64,000 bases of DNA, from NCBI RefSeq assembly GCF_030408815.1, contig NZ_CP047355.1, forward strand, positions 992,001 to 1,056,000, in the 5' to 3' direction. The stretch is from Corynebacterium freiburgense (GTDB taxonomy: Bacteria; Actinomycetota; Actinomycetes; Mycobacteriales; Mycobacteriaceae). The translations under genes and the position numbers were made by a program. This document shows positions 43,247 to 53,016 of the stretch, one piece after another; within the stretch, counting starts at the first letter, position 1, and every line of letters begins with the position of its first letter. Below the pieces are notes generated by a model that did no database searches, was not told the origin of the DNA, and worked only from the letters and a program-made list of their open reading frames with translations.

Positions 43247-44541
43247 AAAATATGTGAGAATGCCACGTTTTTAAATGCCCGAACGGACATGGCAATGTTG
43301 CCTTTTCCAAAAAATGCTTCAATGCATGATCCGTCTATAAGAAGTTGGACGTCTACGGGGCCAGTGCCTGAAAGTGGCGCGCGGCGAATATCTCCGCCTT
43401 CGTGATATGTTTGCGCTGAACGGTTCAGCTCAATATGATCTTGGCCGATATAAAACCGTAAAATTTCCTCTCCCGCAGTGTCGATTAATCGCAAGTTTGA
43501 GCCACGCGATACGGCAATGCGCTGATGCTCCCCAAACGGTTGCTGCAATAAAGCGCCACCAGCTAATTGCAACCGGCGAACAACGGTTAATGCATGAACC
43601 CAGCCAGCATCCTTAGTGGGTTGATTATCTTGATCTGGCAATCCCATCCAACCCATAAGCCAAGGTTCGGGTGCATTATGTACTATCTGCGGCGCATAAA
43701 ATTCGGTGCCGTAATCGAGCTCACTAAAGCCCCGCTCAACACTAAATACCGTGCCATCAAGCTGCCCGACGATATAACCACATTGGTGATTATTGGCATA
43801 GTGGTAACCATGTTGTTCTAAACCTTGAGGAAGTATGATCAATACATCTTTTTCCATTTGGTCTACTTCATCCCAAATGCGAATGAGATTTGGGCATTCC
43901 CACATGTAACCACCGGGTATCATATCTGGTGCGTTGCCCAAGATAGCATTTGAACAATCGAAAGTAATTTCTCCGAGAAATTCCCAGGATCGCCGATCAT
44001 TTGAGCGATACAATACCACCGCGCCAGATTCATCCACTCGTTGAGCTCCCAACAGCATGAGCCATTGACCATCCCGTAAGAACACTTGTGGATCACGGTA
44101 GTGTGCGGTAAATCCGGGTGCGGGCCCATCAATAAGGGGATTATCGGCGGAGCGGACATGTGTGCCTCCGTGTTTTGCATGCCGATCTGTGACCCGCACG
44201 AGGTTTTGTGTAGCGCGCCGAACGCCATCTGTTTTTGCATTTCCCGTATAGAACAATTCCAGCTCACCGTCAACTAGAACCGCGCAACCTGAATAGCATC
44301 CATGGGAATCGTAATCAACCGCGGGGTAGAGGGCGTCGGGTAAGTGTTCCCAGGATTGAAAATCGCTATCTAATCTGGCGATGGCATGCCCCCAGCCTGT
44401 GCGTTTCTGAGCGATCGGCCATTGAGGATCGTGCTGGAAGTACGCATGCAAAATTCCATTATCGTAGTACAAACCATTAGGATCATTGAGCCGACCAATT
44501 GGAGGGGAAAGGTGAAATTTTGGACGATAATGTTCGCTCAT
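43237..44541 (-). CDS. scrB: Sucrose-6-phosphate hydrolase (GH32)
   Basis: About 434 residues. All catalytic motifs are present: NDPNG at 19-23 (nucleophile Asp20), YRDP at 148-151 (transition-state Asp150) and WECP (acid/base Glu215). A C-terminal beta-sandwich follows (LLIDGSCIEAFFGKGN). It should split sucrose-6-phosphate from the PTS into glucose-6-phosphate and fructose. ATG 44541 has GGAAGG 10 bases upstream. It is the first gene of the sucrose group. A non-catalytic relative lies downstream. Confidence 0.92.
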   Translation of the reverse strand: MSEHYRPKFHLSPPIGRLNDPNGLYYDNGILHAYFQHDPQWPIAQKRTGWGHAIARLDSDFQSWEHLPDALYPAVDYDSHGCYSGCAVLVDGELELFYTGNAKTDGVRRATQNLVRVTDRHAKHGGTHVRSADNPLIDGPAPGFTAHYRDPQVFLRDGQWLMLLGAQRVDESGAVVLYRSNDRRSWEFLGEITFDCSNAILGNAPDMIPGGYMWECPNLIRIWDEVDQMEKDVLIILPQGLEQHGYHYANNHQCGYIVGQLDGTVFSVERGFSELDYGTEFYAPQIVHNAPEPWLMGWMGLPDQDNQPTKDAGWVHALTVVRRLQLAGGALLQQPFGEHQRIAVSRGSNLRLIDTAGEEILRFYIGQDHIELNRSAQTYHEGGDIRRAPLSGTGPVDVQLLIDGSCIEAFFGKGNIAMSVRAFKNVAFSHILVT

Positions 44542-44742
44542 GCCGATACTGCCTTCCGTGCAATGCAAGCTGTTTTACCTATTAAAATACCCGGACCTGG
44601 CATTAGCGTGGATAGGATTAAAAAGTTTTGTGAAAACAGCACATCACAAGTATCAGTTAAGGGGGATTGTTATACTCGCTAAAAGTTCATTGCGCGCAAC
44701 ACTTGATTGCAAGTATGCCGTTAGTAAGGAGTGGCCGTAGCC

Positions 44743-45162
44743 ATGCAAACCTGGATTAATCCGTATTTGACCTTCCGTAGTTCTGCCCGAGAAGCTATGA
44801 ATTTCTATCAAGGTATTTTTGGTGGAAAACTCGACATGGTTACATTTGGTGAGTTTGGTGCAGCAGAAGCGCCAGAGCAAGAAAACCTTATTATGCACTC
44901 TCACTTAGAGACCCCAGATGGTTGGACCTTTATGGCAGCAGATGCTGGCCAAGATTTTCACCCTGACACCAGTATTGAGCTTGCAATAGGCGGAAAACTC
45001 TCTGAACTGGAAAAAGTGACCCAATGGTTTGAGGCACTCGCTGAAGGTGGCTCAATTATTATGCCGCTTGCCAAAGCGCCATGGGGAGATCATTTTGGCA
45101 ACCTGGTGGATAAGTTCGGTGTGAAGTGGATGGTGAATATAGCCGGAACGCAAGAACAATAG
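44743..45162 (+). CDS. VOC-fold protein, PhnB/3-demethylubiquinone-like
   Basis: 139 residues. The N-terminus NPYLTFRSSAREAMNFYQGI and C-terminus APWGDHFGNLVDKFGVKWM are typical of the PhnB-like branch of the vicinal-oxygen-chelate fold. Metal residues usual in glyoxalases are not conserved, so catalysis is uncertain. ATG 44743 has AAGGAG 11 bases upstream; the GTG at 44731 overlaps that site and is unlikely. Stands alone; converges with the MacB-like gene across a terminator. Confidence 0.83.
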   Translation: MQTWINPYLTFRSSAREAMNFYQGIFGGKLDMVTFGEFGAAEAPEQENLIMHSHLETPDGWTFMAADAGQDFHPDTSIELAIGGKLSELEKVTQWFEALAEGGSIIMPLAKAPWGDHFGNLVDKFGVKWMVNIAGTQEQ

Positions 45163-45186
45163 CTGCCTCAGGCAAATAACAATGGA

Positions 45187-45220
45187 AAGGTCTGCCGAGT
45201 GTATACATTCGGCAGACCTT
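45187..45220. terminator. Bidirectional terminator
   Basis: A 12-bp perfect stem (AAGGTCTGCCGA and its complement) with a 10-base loop between two convergent genes. Both ends of the stem are followed by T-rich bases on the respective strand. Confidence 0.88.
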
Positions 45221-45249
45221 GTGTGTATTTGTGCTTTTGTGCAGATTAC

Positions 45250-46515
45250 CTACTCATGGCGTAGTGCATCGATCGGATGTAACTTCGCTGCTTTATTGGC
45301 TGGATAGTAGCCAAAGAATAAACCGACACCCACAGAGAACAATAACGCGATAATAATTCCGCTGATAGGAGGTGTAACCACTGTTTTCATAAAGTATGCT
45401 CCGAGCATGCCAAAAGCAGAGCCAAGGACAACGCCAAAGATTCCACCTATAAGCCCTACAATCATCGCTTCAACAATAAATTGAATTCGTATATCCCGGC
45501 GAGTAGCACCTAGTGCTTTTCGAATACCAATTTCCCGAGTGCGTTCAGTGACCGTCACTAACATAATATTCATTACGCCAATACCGCCAACGAGCAATGA
45601 AATACCGCCAATAGCGGAAACCACCAGTTTCATTGTTGTAAGTAAGGTATTAAGTTCGGCGAGCTGCTTACTCAAATCGGTGACTTTAGCTGTGTAGTCC
45701 TCGTTATTTTCGTACTGGTCGTCAAAATACTGTTGGAGTGATTTTTTAAATTGTTCTGGATTAAGGTCAGCACTTGGTCGCACACTTATGGTGTCCCAGG
45801 CATCGTCTACGTCTGCGATACGTTGCTCCGAAGGCCACGGCACATAGAGTGTTGATGGGTTGTATCCTCCTGTTATTAGGCCGCCACTGTCATCATCTTT
45901 ATACACACCAATAATGACAAATGAGGTGGCTTCACCCGTGGCAGTTGTAAAGTCAATTTCGGCTCCAAGTGCCTGATTCAAATCCCCATAAAAAACTTCT
46001 TCGAGGGTTTGCGGAGAAATCACGGCAACTTGCCGATCTCCAGAAACATCTTCTTCCGTAAAAGCCCGGCCAGCTTTGATTTTCACGCCTTTAAGGTCAA
46101 AGTATTCTTCATTAACTGCCATTAATGTTGTTGTAGATTTTTCTCCTTCAAGGGTGGCATTTCCTTTATGGCTCGAATATTCTCCAATAGCAACACCGTC
46201 GATCTGGTCACCGAATCGTGTTCGCATATCGTCGATGAGATCAGGACCGATTTTGCTGTCTGCCTCAATCTCGTCAATGCTTCCATATTCTATTTCGTCT
46301 GATTCATTTGCGCGGAGTTGAACGCGAACAGTGAAGTCGTTGACACCAACGCTTGCCAAATTATCAGAAGTTTGTTTCTCTAGCGCCTTTCCAAGTGTAA
46401 GAATCGTAATAACCGCAGCGATACCAATAATCACACCAAGTAGTGTGAGCAAAGCGCGCATTTTATTAGTGCGCAGACTTGTTAATGCTAGGGAAATTGA
46501 TTCGGCAAAACTCAT
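45250..46515 (-). CDS. MacB-type ABC permease (FtsX family)
   Basis: 421 residues: helix 1 (ALLTLLGVIIGIAAVITILT), a large extracytoplasmic MacB_PCD domain, then three C-terminal helices of the FtsX family (VTERTREIGIRKALGATRRD is the signature loop). MacB-like permeases work by mechanotransmission and do not pass substrate through the membrane. It overlaps the ATPase gene by 4 bases. With the ATPase and adaptor upstream it makes a complete MacAB-like system. Confidence 0.9.
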   Translation of the reverse strand: MSFAESISLALTSLRTNKMRALLTLLGVIIGIAAVITILTLGKALEKQTSDNLASVGVNDFTVRVQLRANESDEIEYGSIDEIEADSKIGPDLIDDMRTRFGDQIDGVAIGEYSSHKGNATLEGEKSTTTLMAVNEEYFDLKGVKIKAGRAFTEEDVSGDRQVAVISPQTLEEVFYGDLNQALGAEIDFTTATGEATSFVIIGVYKDDDSGGLITGGYNPSTLYVPWPSEQRIADVDDAWDTISVRPSADLNPEQFKKSLQQYFDDQYENNEDYTAKVTDLSKQLAELNTLLTTMKLVVSAIGGISLLVGGIGVMNIMLVTVTERTREIGIRKALGATRRDIRIQFIVEAMIVGLIGGIFGVVLGSAFGMLGAYFMKTVVTPPISGIIIALLFSVGVGLFFGYYPANKAAKLHPIDALRHE

Positions 46516-47228
46516 GAGCTTATTTCCGTTTTGGTAATTACACCGTCCACCATTACAACAGTGCGGGAAGTTTCCGCAGCTAATTCAGGGTTATGCGTAA
46601 TAAAAACAATGGTTTTATGCTGTTCCTGATTGAGCTTATGGAACATATCCATAACTAACCGTCCGGTGACGGAATCAAGTGCACCGGTGGGTTCGTCGGC
46701 GAGTAAAAGGTCAGGGTTATTGGCTAAAGCACGGGCAATTGCTACACGTTGTTTTTGGCCACCAGATAATTCGTTAGGTTGATGGTTCATACGGTCGCCC
46801 ATATCAACCATTTCTAGTAATTCTTTTGCACGCTCGTTTCGTTCGCGGGCTGAGTAGCCGGCGTAAAGCATTGGCATTTCAACGTTTTTGAGTGCGCTAA
46901 TTCTGGAAATAAGGTTGAAGTTTTGGAAAATAAACCCAATGTTCTGGCTGCGATAATGCGCTAACTCATCGTCGTTTGTATCAAGCATATTCTCGCCACC
47001 AAAGAAATAGGTTCCTTGAGTGGGACGATCAAGCAATCCAATAATATTCATTAGTGTGGATTTGCCAGAGCCAGATGCACCGACAATTGATACAAACTCA
47101 CCTTTATTCACATCGAAGTCGCATCCGGGAATTACGGTTAATTCGGCCGGAGTGCCAATATTAAACGTTTTGACAATATTGCGCATCTCAATAAGACGCT
47201 CATTGTCTTGTATTTGATAGTCAAGCAT
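46512..47228 (-). CDS. ABC ATPase, MacB/LolD type
   Basis: 238 residues. Walker [10 protein letters not shown] is at 50-58, signature [15 protein letters not shown], and Walker [14 protein letters not shown]. The TGALDS ending and the loop ([20 protein letters not shown]) mark the LolD/MacB branch. It starts directly at the adaptor stop and overlaps the permease gene, so the three are one operon. Confidence 0.92.
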   Translation of the reverse strand: MLDYQIQDNERLIEMRNIVKTFNIGTPAELTVIPGCDFDVNKGEFVSIVGASGSGKSTLMNIIGLLDRPTQGTYFFGGENMLDTNDDELAHYRSQNIGFIFQNFNLISRISALKNVEMPMLYAGYSARERNERAKELLEMVDMGDRMNHQPNELSGGQKQRVAIARALANNPDLLLADEPTGALDSVTGRLVMDMFHKLNQEQHKTIVFITHNPELAAETSRTVVMVDGVITKTEISS

Positions 47229-49124
47229 CTACTCACCTTTTTCGGTTGTAGAAGATTCAGAACTTGACGACGTTTCATCAACAACTATTGGGCTACCAAC
47301 CATATTGCGGTAGTTTTCCGGTTTGGTAATAATAATGTCGTTTGCTTTTAGTGATCCATTATCAATAACAGCTTCCACATCATTGGAAGTTTTGATCTTG
47401 ATTTTTCGTTCCTCAATAATGCGGGAACCGTTCTTTTCCGCAGCTACCAGCACGGCCTTGGCGCCGTCATCAGTGGAGAAAATAGCATCTCTTGGAACCG
47501 TAATTACATTCGGAATTTCGTCAGTAATAATCTGCAGCTTTGCTGAGCCACCGATAAGCAGGCCGTCGCGATCGCCAACAACTTCAATCTCTACCGGGAA
47601 TGTGGCTTTTTTGCTTGACGACGTCGCAGAACCACCGCCGCCACCGGCTCCATTGCTTCCTGCAGTCGGGGCTGCTTGCTCTGCCTCATTAGTGCCGACC
47701 GGGGAAACGGAGGTTACACGTCCGCTGAATTTCTTATTTCCCGTGGCTAAGGTTGTGAAAATTACTGGTTTACCCGGAGTGATTTTTGAAACATCAACTT
47801 CTTTTACCTCAGTGCGGATAAGCAACGTTGAGTCATCACCGACAGCAAGTACCGCGCCATTTGCGGGTTGTCCTTCTTCGGTCATGATCTTGGTAACTAC
47901 ACCATTAAAAGGTGCTCGAATCTCAGATGAAGAAATATCGTAGCGAAGTTGGTTGGCGCTTTGTTCAGTAACTACGTGTCCGGCTTCGGCTGCGCGAACT
48001 GCGTGGTTTACCGCCTGTTCGTAACTTTGTACCTTGTGGTCGGAAGCAAGAATGGTGGATTCTAAAGCTGTTGCTGCTTCTTTTTTGCTTTCGAAGGCAC
48101 CACCGATTGCGCGTTGAGCTGCAGCCAGATCTTGGTCGATTTTAGCGAGGTTATCGATGTATGTTCGTTCCTGCAACGCTAGATTCTGGTTAGCATTATT
48201 GAGCTGATTTAAGGCATCGGCACCATTAAGTAAGGAACTTGACCCTGTGCCAAGCCCACCACTACCAGGTGAACCTTGGCCGCCTGTTCCCGGAGTGTCG
48301 CCACCACCAGGATTGCCAGTGCCTCCTACTGCTGTATTGCCGGTACCCGTCCCGCCTGTATCACCAGCACCGCCGCCGGGAGTGTTACCACCGGGGTTGC
48401 CACCATTACCTGGAGAACTACCGCTCGGATTACCTCCAAGGATTTGTGCAATACCGAGACCTGCGCGAACGGTATTAATCGCGGCGGTAAGGACTTGGGA
48501 GCGAGCATTTTCTACGGCCATACCTTGATCACGAATTAATGGGTCTCGGCCAAGGTCCTTATCGGCTTGCTTATTTTCAAAAGTTTTAACAGCTTCATTG
48601 TATTGGTCTTCAGCTGTACGCAAAGCTGCTTGTGCACTATTTATTTCAGGGTTTAAACCTTTATTGATTGCTTCTTGATATTGGTTTAGCTGAGTGCGTG
48701 CCTGTTCCACCTGATTGAGATTGCCAGCTTCTGTACTTGCCTGCTCGGCCATCTGGCGGTTGAGTTCACGCTCGACATCGGATACATCAATTTGTGCGAT
48801 TAATTGTTCAGCGTTTACGCGATCACCAATTTTTACGTCAACTTTAGAAACTGGCCCTTTGAGATGGGTAAAGAGGGTTGCGGTTTTCCCTGGTGCCACC
48901 GCGCCTGTGACTGCAACTTTATTGGAATATTTTTGAGTTTTAAGGACCTTATAATCACTCGAAGTGACTGTAATACCACTGCTGGACTGTGCCATCCAGA
49001 ACCATCCCAGGGCAGCGACCACTAACAAAGCGAGGGCCGCGAGCAGGATTTTGCCGCGGTTGGCTAGCATCTTCTTTGTTTTGTGTCGAGGCTTAGGGGA
49101 ACCTGCGACAGCTGCCGTATTCAA
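47229..49124 (-). CDS. Membrane-fusion adaptor (MacA/HlyD type) with Gly-rich insert
   Basis: About 631 residues, long for MacA (about 370). One N-terminal membrane helix, then a biotinyl-lipoyl half, a coiled-coil hairpin and beta-barrel domains ending with VITVPRDAIFS. Residues about 232-298 (bases 48237-48437) are almost wholly Gly/Pro/Thr/Ser/Asn and lie where the hairpin tip should be. A second short Gly run is GAGGGGG. TTG 49124 has AGGAGG 7 bases before it; TTG 49130 is too close. It should link the ABC pair to the envelope; no TolC partner is known in this group. Confidence 0.88.
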   Translation of the reverse strand: MNTAAVAGSPKPRHKTKKMLANRGKILLAALALLVVAALGWFWMAQSSSGITVTSSDYKVLKTQKYSNKVAVTGAVAPGKTATLFTHLKGPVSKVDVKIGDRVNAEQLIAQIDVSDVERELNRQMAEQASTEAGNLNQVEQARTQLNQYQEAINKGLNPEINSAQAALRTAEDQYNEAVKTFENKQADKDLGRDPLIRDQGMAVENARSQVLTAAINTVRAGLGIAQILGGNPSGSSPGNGGNPGGNTPGGGAGDTGGTGTGNTAVGGTGNPGGGDTPGTGGQGSPGSGGLGTGSSSLLNGADALNQLNNANQNLALQERTYIDNLAKIDQDLAAAQRAIGGAFESKKEAATALESTILASDHKVQSYEQAVNHAVRAAEAGHVVTEQSANQLRYDISSSEIRAPFNGVVTKIMTEEGQPANGAVLAVGDDSTLLIRTEVKEVDVSKITPGKPVIFTTLATGNKKFSGRVTSVSPVGTNEAEQAAPTAGSNGAGGGGGSATSSSKKATFPVEIEVVGDRDGLLIGGSAKLQIITDEIPNVITVPRDAIFSTDDGAKAVLVAAEKNGSRIIEERKIKIKTSNDVEAVIDNGSLKANDIIITKPENYRNMVGSPIVVDETSSSSESSTTEKGE

Positions 49125-49464
49125 TGTCAATCCTCCTGGCTGCTAAGCGGATGGTTCAACGGTCGTGGTGTTACGTCTATTTTTCAGCAAAGTTTAATAC
49201 AAAGCTTGGCATGCTTTTTGGTTGATGCCCCTTATCAACGCAATAGCATCTACGAATCTTCAAATATAAAGCTTGCTGCAAATTGATCTAGGAGCAAGCT
49301 TAATTGTCGGAAGCGTTCAAAACATCGGGGAAAACCCTGAGTTGTCCCCTACTTTAGATAGTTCGTTAGCGCAAAAGAAAGAATTGTGGGCAATATCTCA
49401 GAAGGTTTGCTATATGAATAAGCTTATCTTTTAAGCTACTGCCCAAGTTCGTGCCGTACACGAA
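49125..49464. other. Intergenic region upstream of the MacAB-like operon
   Basis: 340 bases without a gene. It holds a 9-bp inverted repeat AAGCTTGCT/AGCAAGCTT (49269-49301), which may be an operator, and a short hairpin (49446-49466) overlapping the glgA stop codon. Confidence 0.6.
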
Positions 49465-50637
49465 CTAGATGAGAGATCGATAAATATCTACCGTTTGTTC
49501 GGCGATGGTAGCCCAGGAGAAATCTTCGATGGCGCGGCGTCGTCCAGCGTCACCAAATTGCTTGGTTTGCTCAGGATTGGCAGCCAATGTGTTTATTGCA
49601 GAAGCAAGCCCTTGCTCAAAACCTTCTGGGTCAGCTTCGTCATAGTGAACGAGTGTCCCGGTCGTTCCATTGACCACAACCTCTGGAATGCCGCCAACAT
49701 CGGAAGCAATAACGGCGGTGCCACATGCCATGGCCTCAAGATTGACAATGCCTAGAGGTTCATAGATGGATGGGCAAGCAAAAATACTTGCAGCGCTCAA
49801 TATTTCCTGGACTTTTTCTTTGGGGAGCATTTCTTGCACCCAGAAAATTCCGTCATGCGTGGTTTGCAATTCTTCGACAAGTGCTTTGGTTTCTGCGGCG
49901 ATCTCTGGGGTATCCGGAGCGCCTGCACAGAGCACAAGTTGAATTTCTGGATCAAAAAGTTTCGCTGCCTTTACAAGGTGTCCAACGCCTTTTTGGCGTG
50001 TAATACGACCAACAAAAGCAACAATTGGGCGGGAGGGGTCGACGCCGAGCTCTTGCAGGATCGAATCAGGCGCGGCGTCGAAAATCGGCCGAGGTTGCCA
50101 GAGCTCTGTGTCAATACCATTGAGCACCACATGTACGCGTTCTGGCTCAATACGTGGATAAGCATCGAGTACTGCGTCCTTCATACGTGAAGAAACTGCG
50201 ATAACTGCGTCAGCATATTCCATTGCGTTTTGCTCAGACCAACTTGAAACGTCATATCCGCCGCCAAGTTGTTCACGTTTCCATGGACGGTGCGGCTCCA
50301 GCGAATGTGCCGTAACTACGTGAGGGATTCCATACAGTTTGCCTGCAAGATGTCCTCCTAATCCTGAATACCAGGTGTGTGAATGGACAACATCAACATT
50401 ATTAGCAGCATGAGCCATTCGAAGCCCGGTAGATAATGTCTGCAATGCGCCATTAGCATCCTGCAAGACTGGATCTACTCCATGCGCAAATACATTCGGT
50501 TCGTTACGTGGTTTACCCATGCAATGAACATCTACTTCAACGAGTTTTCGCATATAACGCGTTAACTCCGCGACGTGTACACCCGCACCACCGTAAATTT
50601 CTGGCGGGTACTCCTTAGTCAACATTCCTACTCGCAT
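49465..50637 (-). CDS. glgA: Glycogen/maltose-1-phosphate synthase GlgA (GT4)
   Basis: 390 residues, the GT4 actinobacterial type (like Rv1212c, GlgM), not the GT5 bacterial GlgA. MLTKEYPPEIYGGAGVHVAE opens the protein; FVGRITRQKGVGHLVKAA and the C-terminal IYEPLGIVNLEAMACGTAVI motif (E-x7-E retaining glycosyltransferase) are present. It uses ADP-glucose from the divergent glgC for alpha-glucan or maltose-1-phosphate synthesis. The gap to glgC is 220 bases. Confidence 0.93.
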   Translation of the reverse strand: MRVGMLTKEYPPEIYGGAGVHVAELTRYMRKLVEVDVHCMGKPRNEPNVFAHGVDPVLQDANGALQTLSTGLRMAHAANNVDVVHSHTWYSGLGGHLAGKLYGIPHVVTAHSLEPHRPWKREQLGGGYDVSSWSEQNAMEYADAVIAVSSRMKDAVLDAYPRIEPERVHVVLNGIDTELWQPRPIFDAAPDSILQELGVDPSRPIVAFVGRITRQKGVGHLVKAAKLFDPEIQLVLCAGAPDTPEIAAETKALVEELQTTHDGIFWVQEMLPKEKVQEILSAASIFACPSIYEPLGIVNLEAMACGTAVIASDVGGIPEVVVNGTTGTLVHYDEADPEGFEQGLASAINTLAANPEQTKQFGDAGRRRAIEDFSWATIAEQTVDIYRSLI

Positions 50638-50857
50638 AATTCCGAGCGTAGACGTGTGAACGTGGGTTTTGCAGGAAAACTTATGTGCTCATTCAGGCAA
50701 ACTTTTACCTTAACGCCGGTATTGTGTCCGGTACGAGACCAGCTGGATAGCGTTGTATGTCACAAGGGCTAATTGTGACCTGGGATTTCTATAATTTTCG
50801 GGGTTGTTTGTCTCACTTTCGCGGCAAGAATATGTCAAAGGTTATAGTTTGGAATAT

Positions 50858-52075
50858 GTGAGGAGCCAACCACATGTCTTAGCAATTGTCCTTGCCGGTG
50901 GTGAGGGTAAGCGTCTGTTTCCGCTCACTGCGGACCGCGCAAAACCCGCCGTGCCTTTTGGCGGAACCTACCGGCTCATTGACTTCGTACTGTCTAATCT
51001 GGTGAACGCCGGATATATGCAAATTTGTGTATTAACCCAGTACAAGTCTCACTCTTTGGATCGCCACATTTCCCAGTCGTGGCAATTGTCCGGTTTAGCT
51101 GGACAGTATATTACCCCTGTGCCGGCACAGCAGCGGCTCGGTAAACGTTGGTTTACTGGCTCCGCAGATGCCATTTTGCAGTCTCTTAACCTGATTTATG
51201 ACGAGGACCCCGAGTACGTCATCGTATTTGGTGCAGACCACGTCTATCGTATGGATCCAAGCCAAATGGTTGAGGAGCACATCGCTTCAGGTAAGTCTGT
51301 TTCCGTTGCAGGTATTCGAATTCCGCGGTCCGAGGCCAGTGCATTCGGCTGTATTCAATCAGACAGCGAAGGAAACATTACCGAATTCTTGGAAAAGCCA
51401 GCTGACCCACCTGGAACCCCAGATGACCCAGACGTCACCTATGCATCAATGGGTAACTACGTGTTCACAACCAAAGCGCTTATTGAGGCTTTAAAGCAAG
51501 ATGCTGAGCGCGAGGACACTGAGCACGATATGGGTGGAGACATTATCCCTTATTTCGTATCTAAAAACGATGCGCATGTTTATGATTTCTCCAAGAATGC
51601 TGTCCCAGGGGAAACTGAACGTGATAAAGGGTACTGGCGGGATGTTGGTACTATCGACGCCTTCTATGAAGCCCATATGGACCTTATTTCCGTTCATCCG
51701 GTGTTTAACCTATACAACCGCCGTTGGCCGATTCATAACACGGATGATGGCAATCTGCCTCCTGCAAAGTTTGTGCAGGGCGGCATAGCGCAATCTTCGA
51801 TGGTGGCATCTGGTTCGATTATTTCTGCCGGTACTGTCCGTAACTCTGTGCTTTCTAATAACGTGATTATTGAAGAAGGTGCAACGGTTGAGGGCTCAGT
51901 GCTTATGCCTGGTGTCCGAGTGGGCAAGGGCGCTGTAGTGCGTCATGCCATTTTGGATAAAAACGTTGTTGTTTCTGACGGCGAGTTTATTGGCGTTGAT
52001 CATGAACGGGACGCAGCTCGTTTCCAAATCAGTCCTGGTGGCGTGGTTTGTGTTGGCAAAAATGAAGTAGTGTAG
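50858..52075 (+). CDS. glgC: Glucose-1-phosphate adenylyltransferase GlgC
   Basis: About 405 residues. The N-terminal [20 protein letters not shown] is the nucleotidyltransferase signature, followed by [22 protein letters not shown]-terminal beta-helix follows ([20 protein letters not shown]). It makes ADP-glucose for glgA. GTG 50858 gives the expected [15 protein letters not shown] start; the frame from 50804 adds 18 residues not seen in relatives. GGA lies 5 bases before the GTG. Confidence 0.93.
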   Translation: MRSQPHVLAIVLAGGEGKRLFPLTADRAKPAVPFGGTYRLIDFVLSNLVNAGYMQICVLTQYKSHSLDRHISQSWQLSGLAGQYITPVPAQQRLGKRWFTGSADAILQSLNLIYDEDPEYVIVFGADHVYRMDPSQMVEEHIASGKSVSVAGIRIPRSEASAFGCIQSDSEGNITEFLEKPADPPGTPDDPDVTYASMGNYVFTTKALIEALKQDAEREDTEHDMGGDIIPYFVSKNDAHVYDFSKNAVPGETERDKGYWRDVGTIDAFYEAHMDLISVHPVFNLYNRRWPIHNTDDGNLPPAKFVQGGIAQSSMVASGSIISAGTVRNSVLSNNVIIEEGATVEGSVLMPGVRVGKGAVVRHAILDKNVVVSDGEFIGVDHERDAARFQISPGGVVCVGKNEVV

Positions 52076-52100
52076 TCGGCTTATAACCTCGTACACTGCA

Positions 52101-52141
52101 AAAATGCTCTGCTGGATGTTGTATATCTGGCAGAGCATTTT
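52101..52141 (+). terminator. Terminator of glgC
   Basis: A 12-bp stem AAAATGCTCTGC / GCAGAGCATTTT with a 17-base loop, followed by TGG. It lies 25 bases after the glgC stop and can also serve the convergent methyltransferase gene. Confidence 0.85.
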
Positions 52142-52166
52142 GGTTGTAAGCCTTGCTATGTGGAGG

Positions 52167-52847
52167 CTAGCTTACATCGGAGTTTTGACTAATTCGGCGT
52201 TTTGAAACAATGGTCATTCCAGCGCCGAGAGGAAGTCGGCTTACCACGGCGTCTTCAAGAAGGTTTAAATATTCGTCGATTTCGCGGGCAGCCAAGGTAT
52301 CGCGGTCTTTGCGGGTTTCGTCTGCAAGAGTGCCATCAAGCAAAGAATCTGCAAGCACTAGTACGCCACCTTCTTCCAAAAGCGGCCAAGCAATTTTAAA
52401 GAATGCTTTGAGTTCAGTTGGGCGGACTTCCCCGTAGATAAAATTGTAGGAGTCTGCCGCAAGACGATTCATTACCTCGAGGGGTCGTGAGGGGAGGAAG
52501 CGCACAGCACTTGGTCGGTAGCCTGCGTGGCGAAATGTGGTGCGTGCTTGGGCTTGTAGCTCGGTTTCGGGGTCGATACACGTAAGGTGTCCTTCTTTTC
52601 CAAGCCCGTGCAAGATGTGGAGCCCTACAACGCCTGCGGCTGGTGTGACTGCGATCGCTGCCGCATTTTCGGGTGTCGCGGCACCTGCCGCGAGGGTGCT
52701 CAACAGTGAACCAGTGAGGATGTCTGGCACGGTGACGCCGAATTCTTGTGCATCTTGTCGAGCTTCGGCGAGTGCTGCAGGTACTTCAATGGTCGAGGTT
52801 ATATAGGAGTTGAGAGTATCGAGAGCGGTGTCAGTCACAAAGGTCAT
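52167..52847 (-). CDS. SAM-dependent O-methyltransferase (family 3)
   Basis: 226 residues, related to Rv1220. The SAM site resembles GVVGLHILHGLGKEGHLTCID, followed by the LPSRPLEVM and FIYGEV elements of catechol/caffeoyl-CoA type methyltransferases. Substrate unknown. In all Corynebacteriales it sits next to and divergent from sigE, here with 169 bases between. Confidence 0.87.
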   Translation of the reverse strand: MTFVTDTALDTLNSYITSTIEVPAALAEARQDAQEFGVTVPDILTGSLLSTLAAGAATPENAAAIAVTPAAGVVGLHILHGLGKEGHLTCIDPETELQAQARTTFRHAGYRPSAVRFLPSRPLEVMNRLAADSYNFIYGEVRPTELKAFFKIAWPLLEEGGVLVLADSLLDGTLADETRKDRDTLAAREIDEYLNLLEDAVVSRLPLGAGMTIVSKRRISQNSDVS

Positions 52848-52886
52848 TTTATGTCGCGCGCGTTCGGTCCTGCAGTTGTACTCGCC

Positions 52887-52909
52887 GGAATGTTACTAGT
52901 GGTAGAGTT
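52887..52909 (+). promoter_or_regulatory. Possible ECF-sigma promoter upstream of sigE
   Basis: GGAAT and GTT are separated by 15 bases (GGAA-N16-GTT), similar to sigma-H/E promoters of Actinobacteria. It would allow self-activation of sigE. The motif is short and the spacing marginal. Confidence 0.3.
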
Positions 52910-53016
52910 GTGTCCTATCGTGACAAGTGGCAATCCATTTTAAAGTCACGTTATATAAACGAATCCAAGCTCTCAGCGTGGTCTTATTGGAGATTAGGGG
53001 CTATACTAGTACAACA

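Noticed and set aside
44636..44654. GlxR-like box upstream of the VOC gene
   Set aside because: TGTGA and TCACA occur but are separated by about ten bases instead of six.
48239..48539. Open frames opposite the Gly-rich part of the adaptor gene
   Set aside because: Repetitive GC-rich codons give open frames on the other strand by composition only.
50638..50857. GlxR site between glgA and glgC
   Set aside because: A TCACA half-site (50759-50763) and a TGTGA (50775-50779) are present but not spaced as a full box, so I did not list it.
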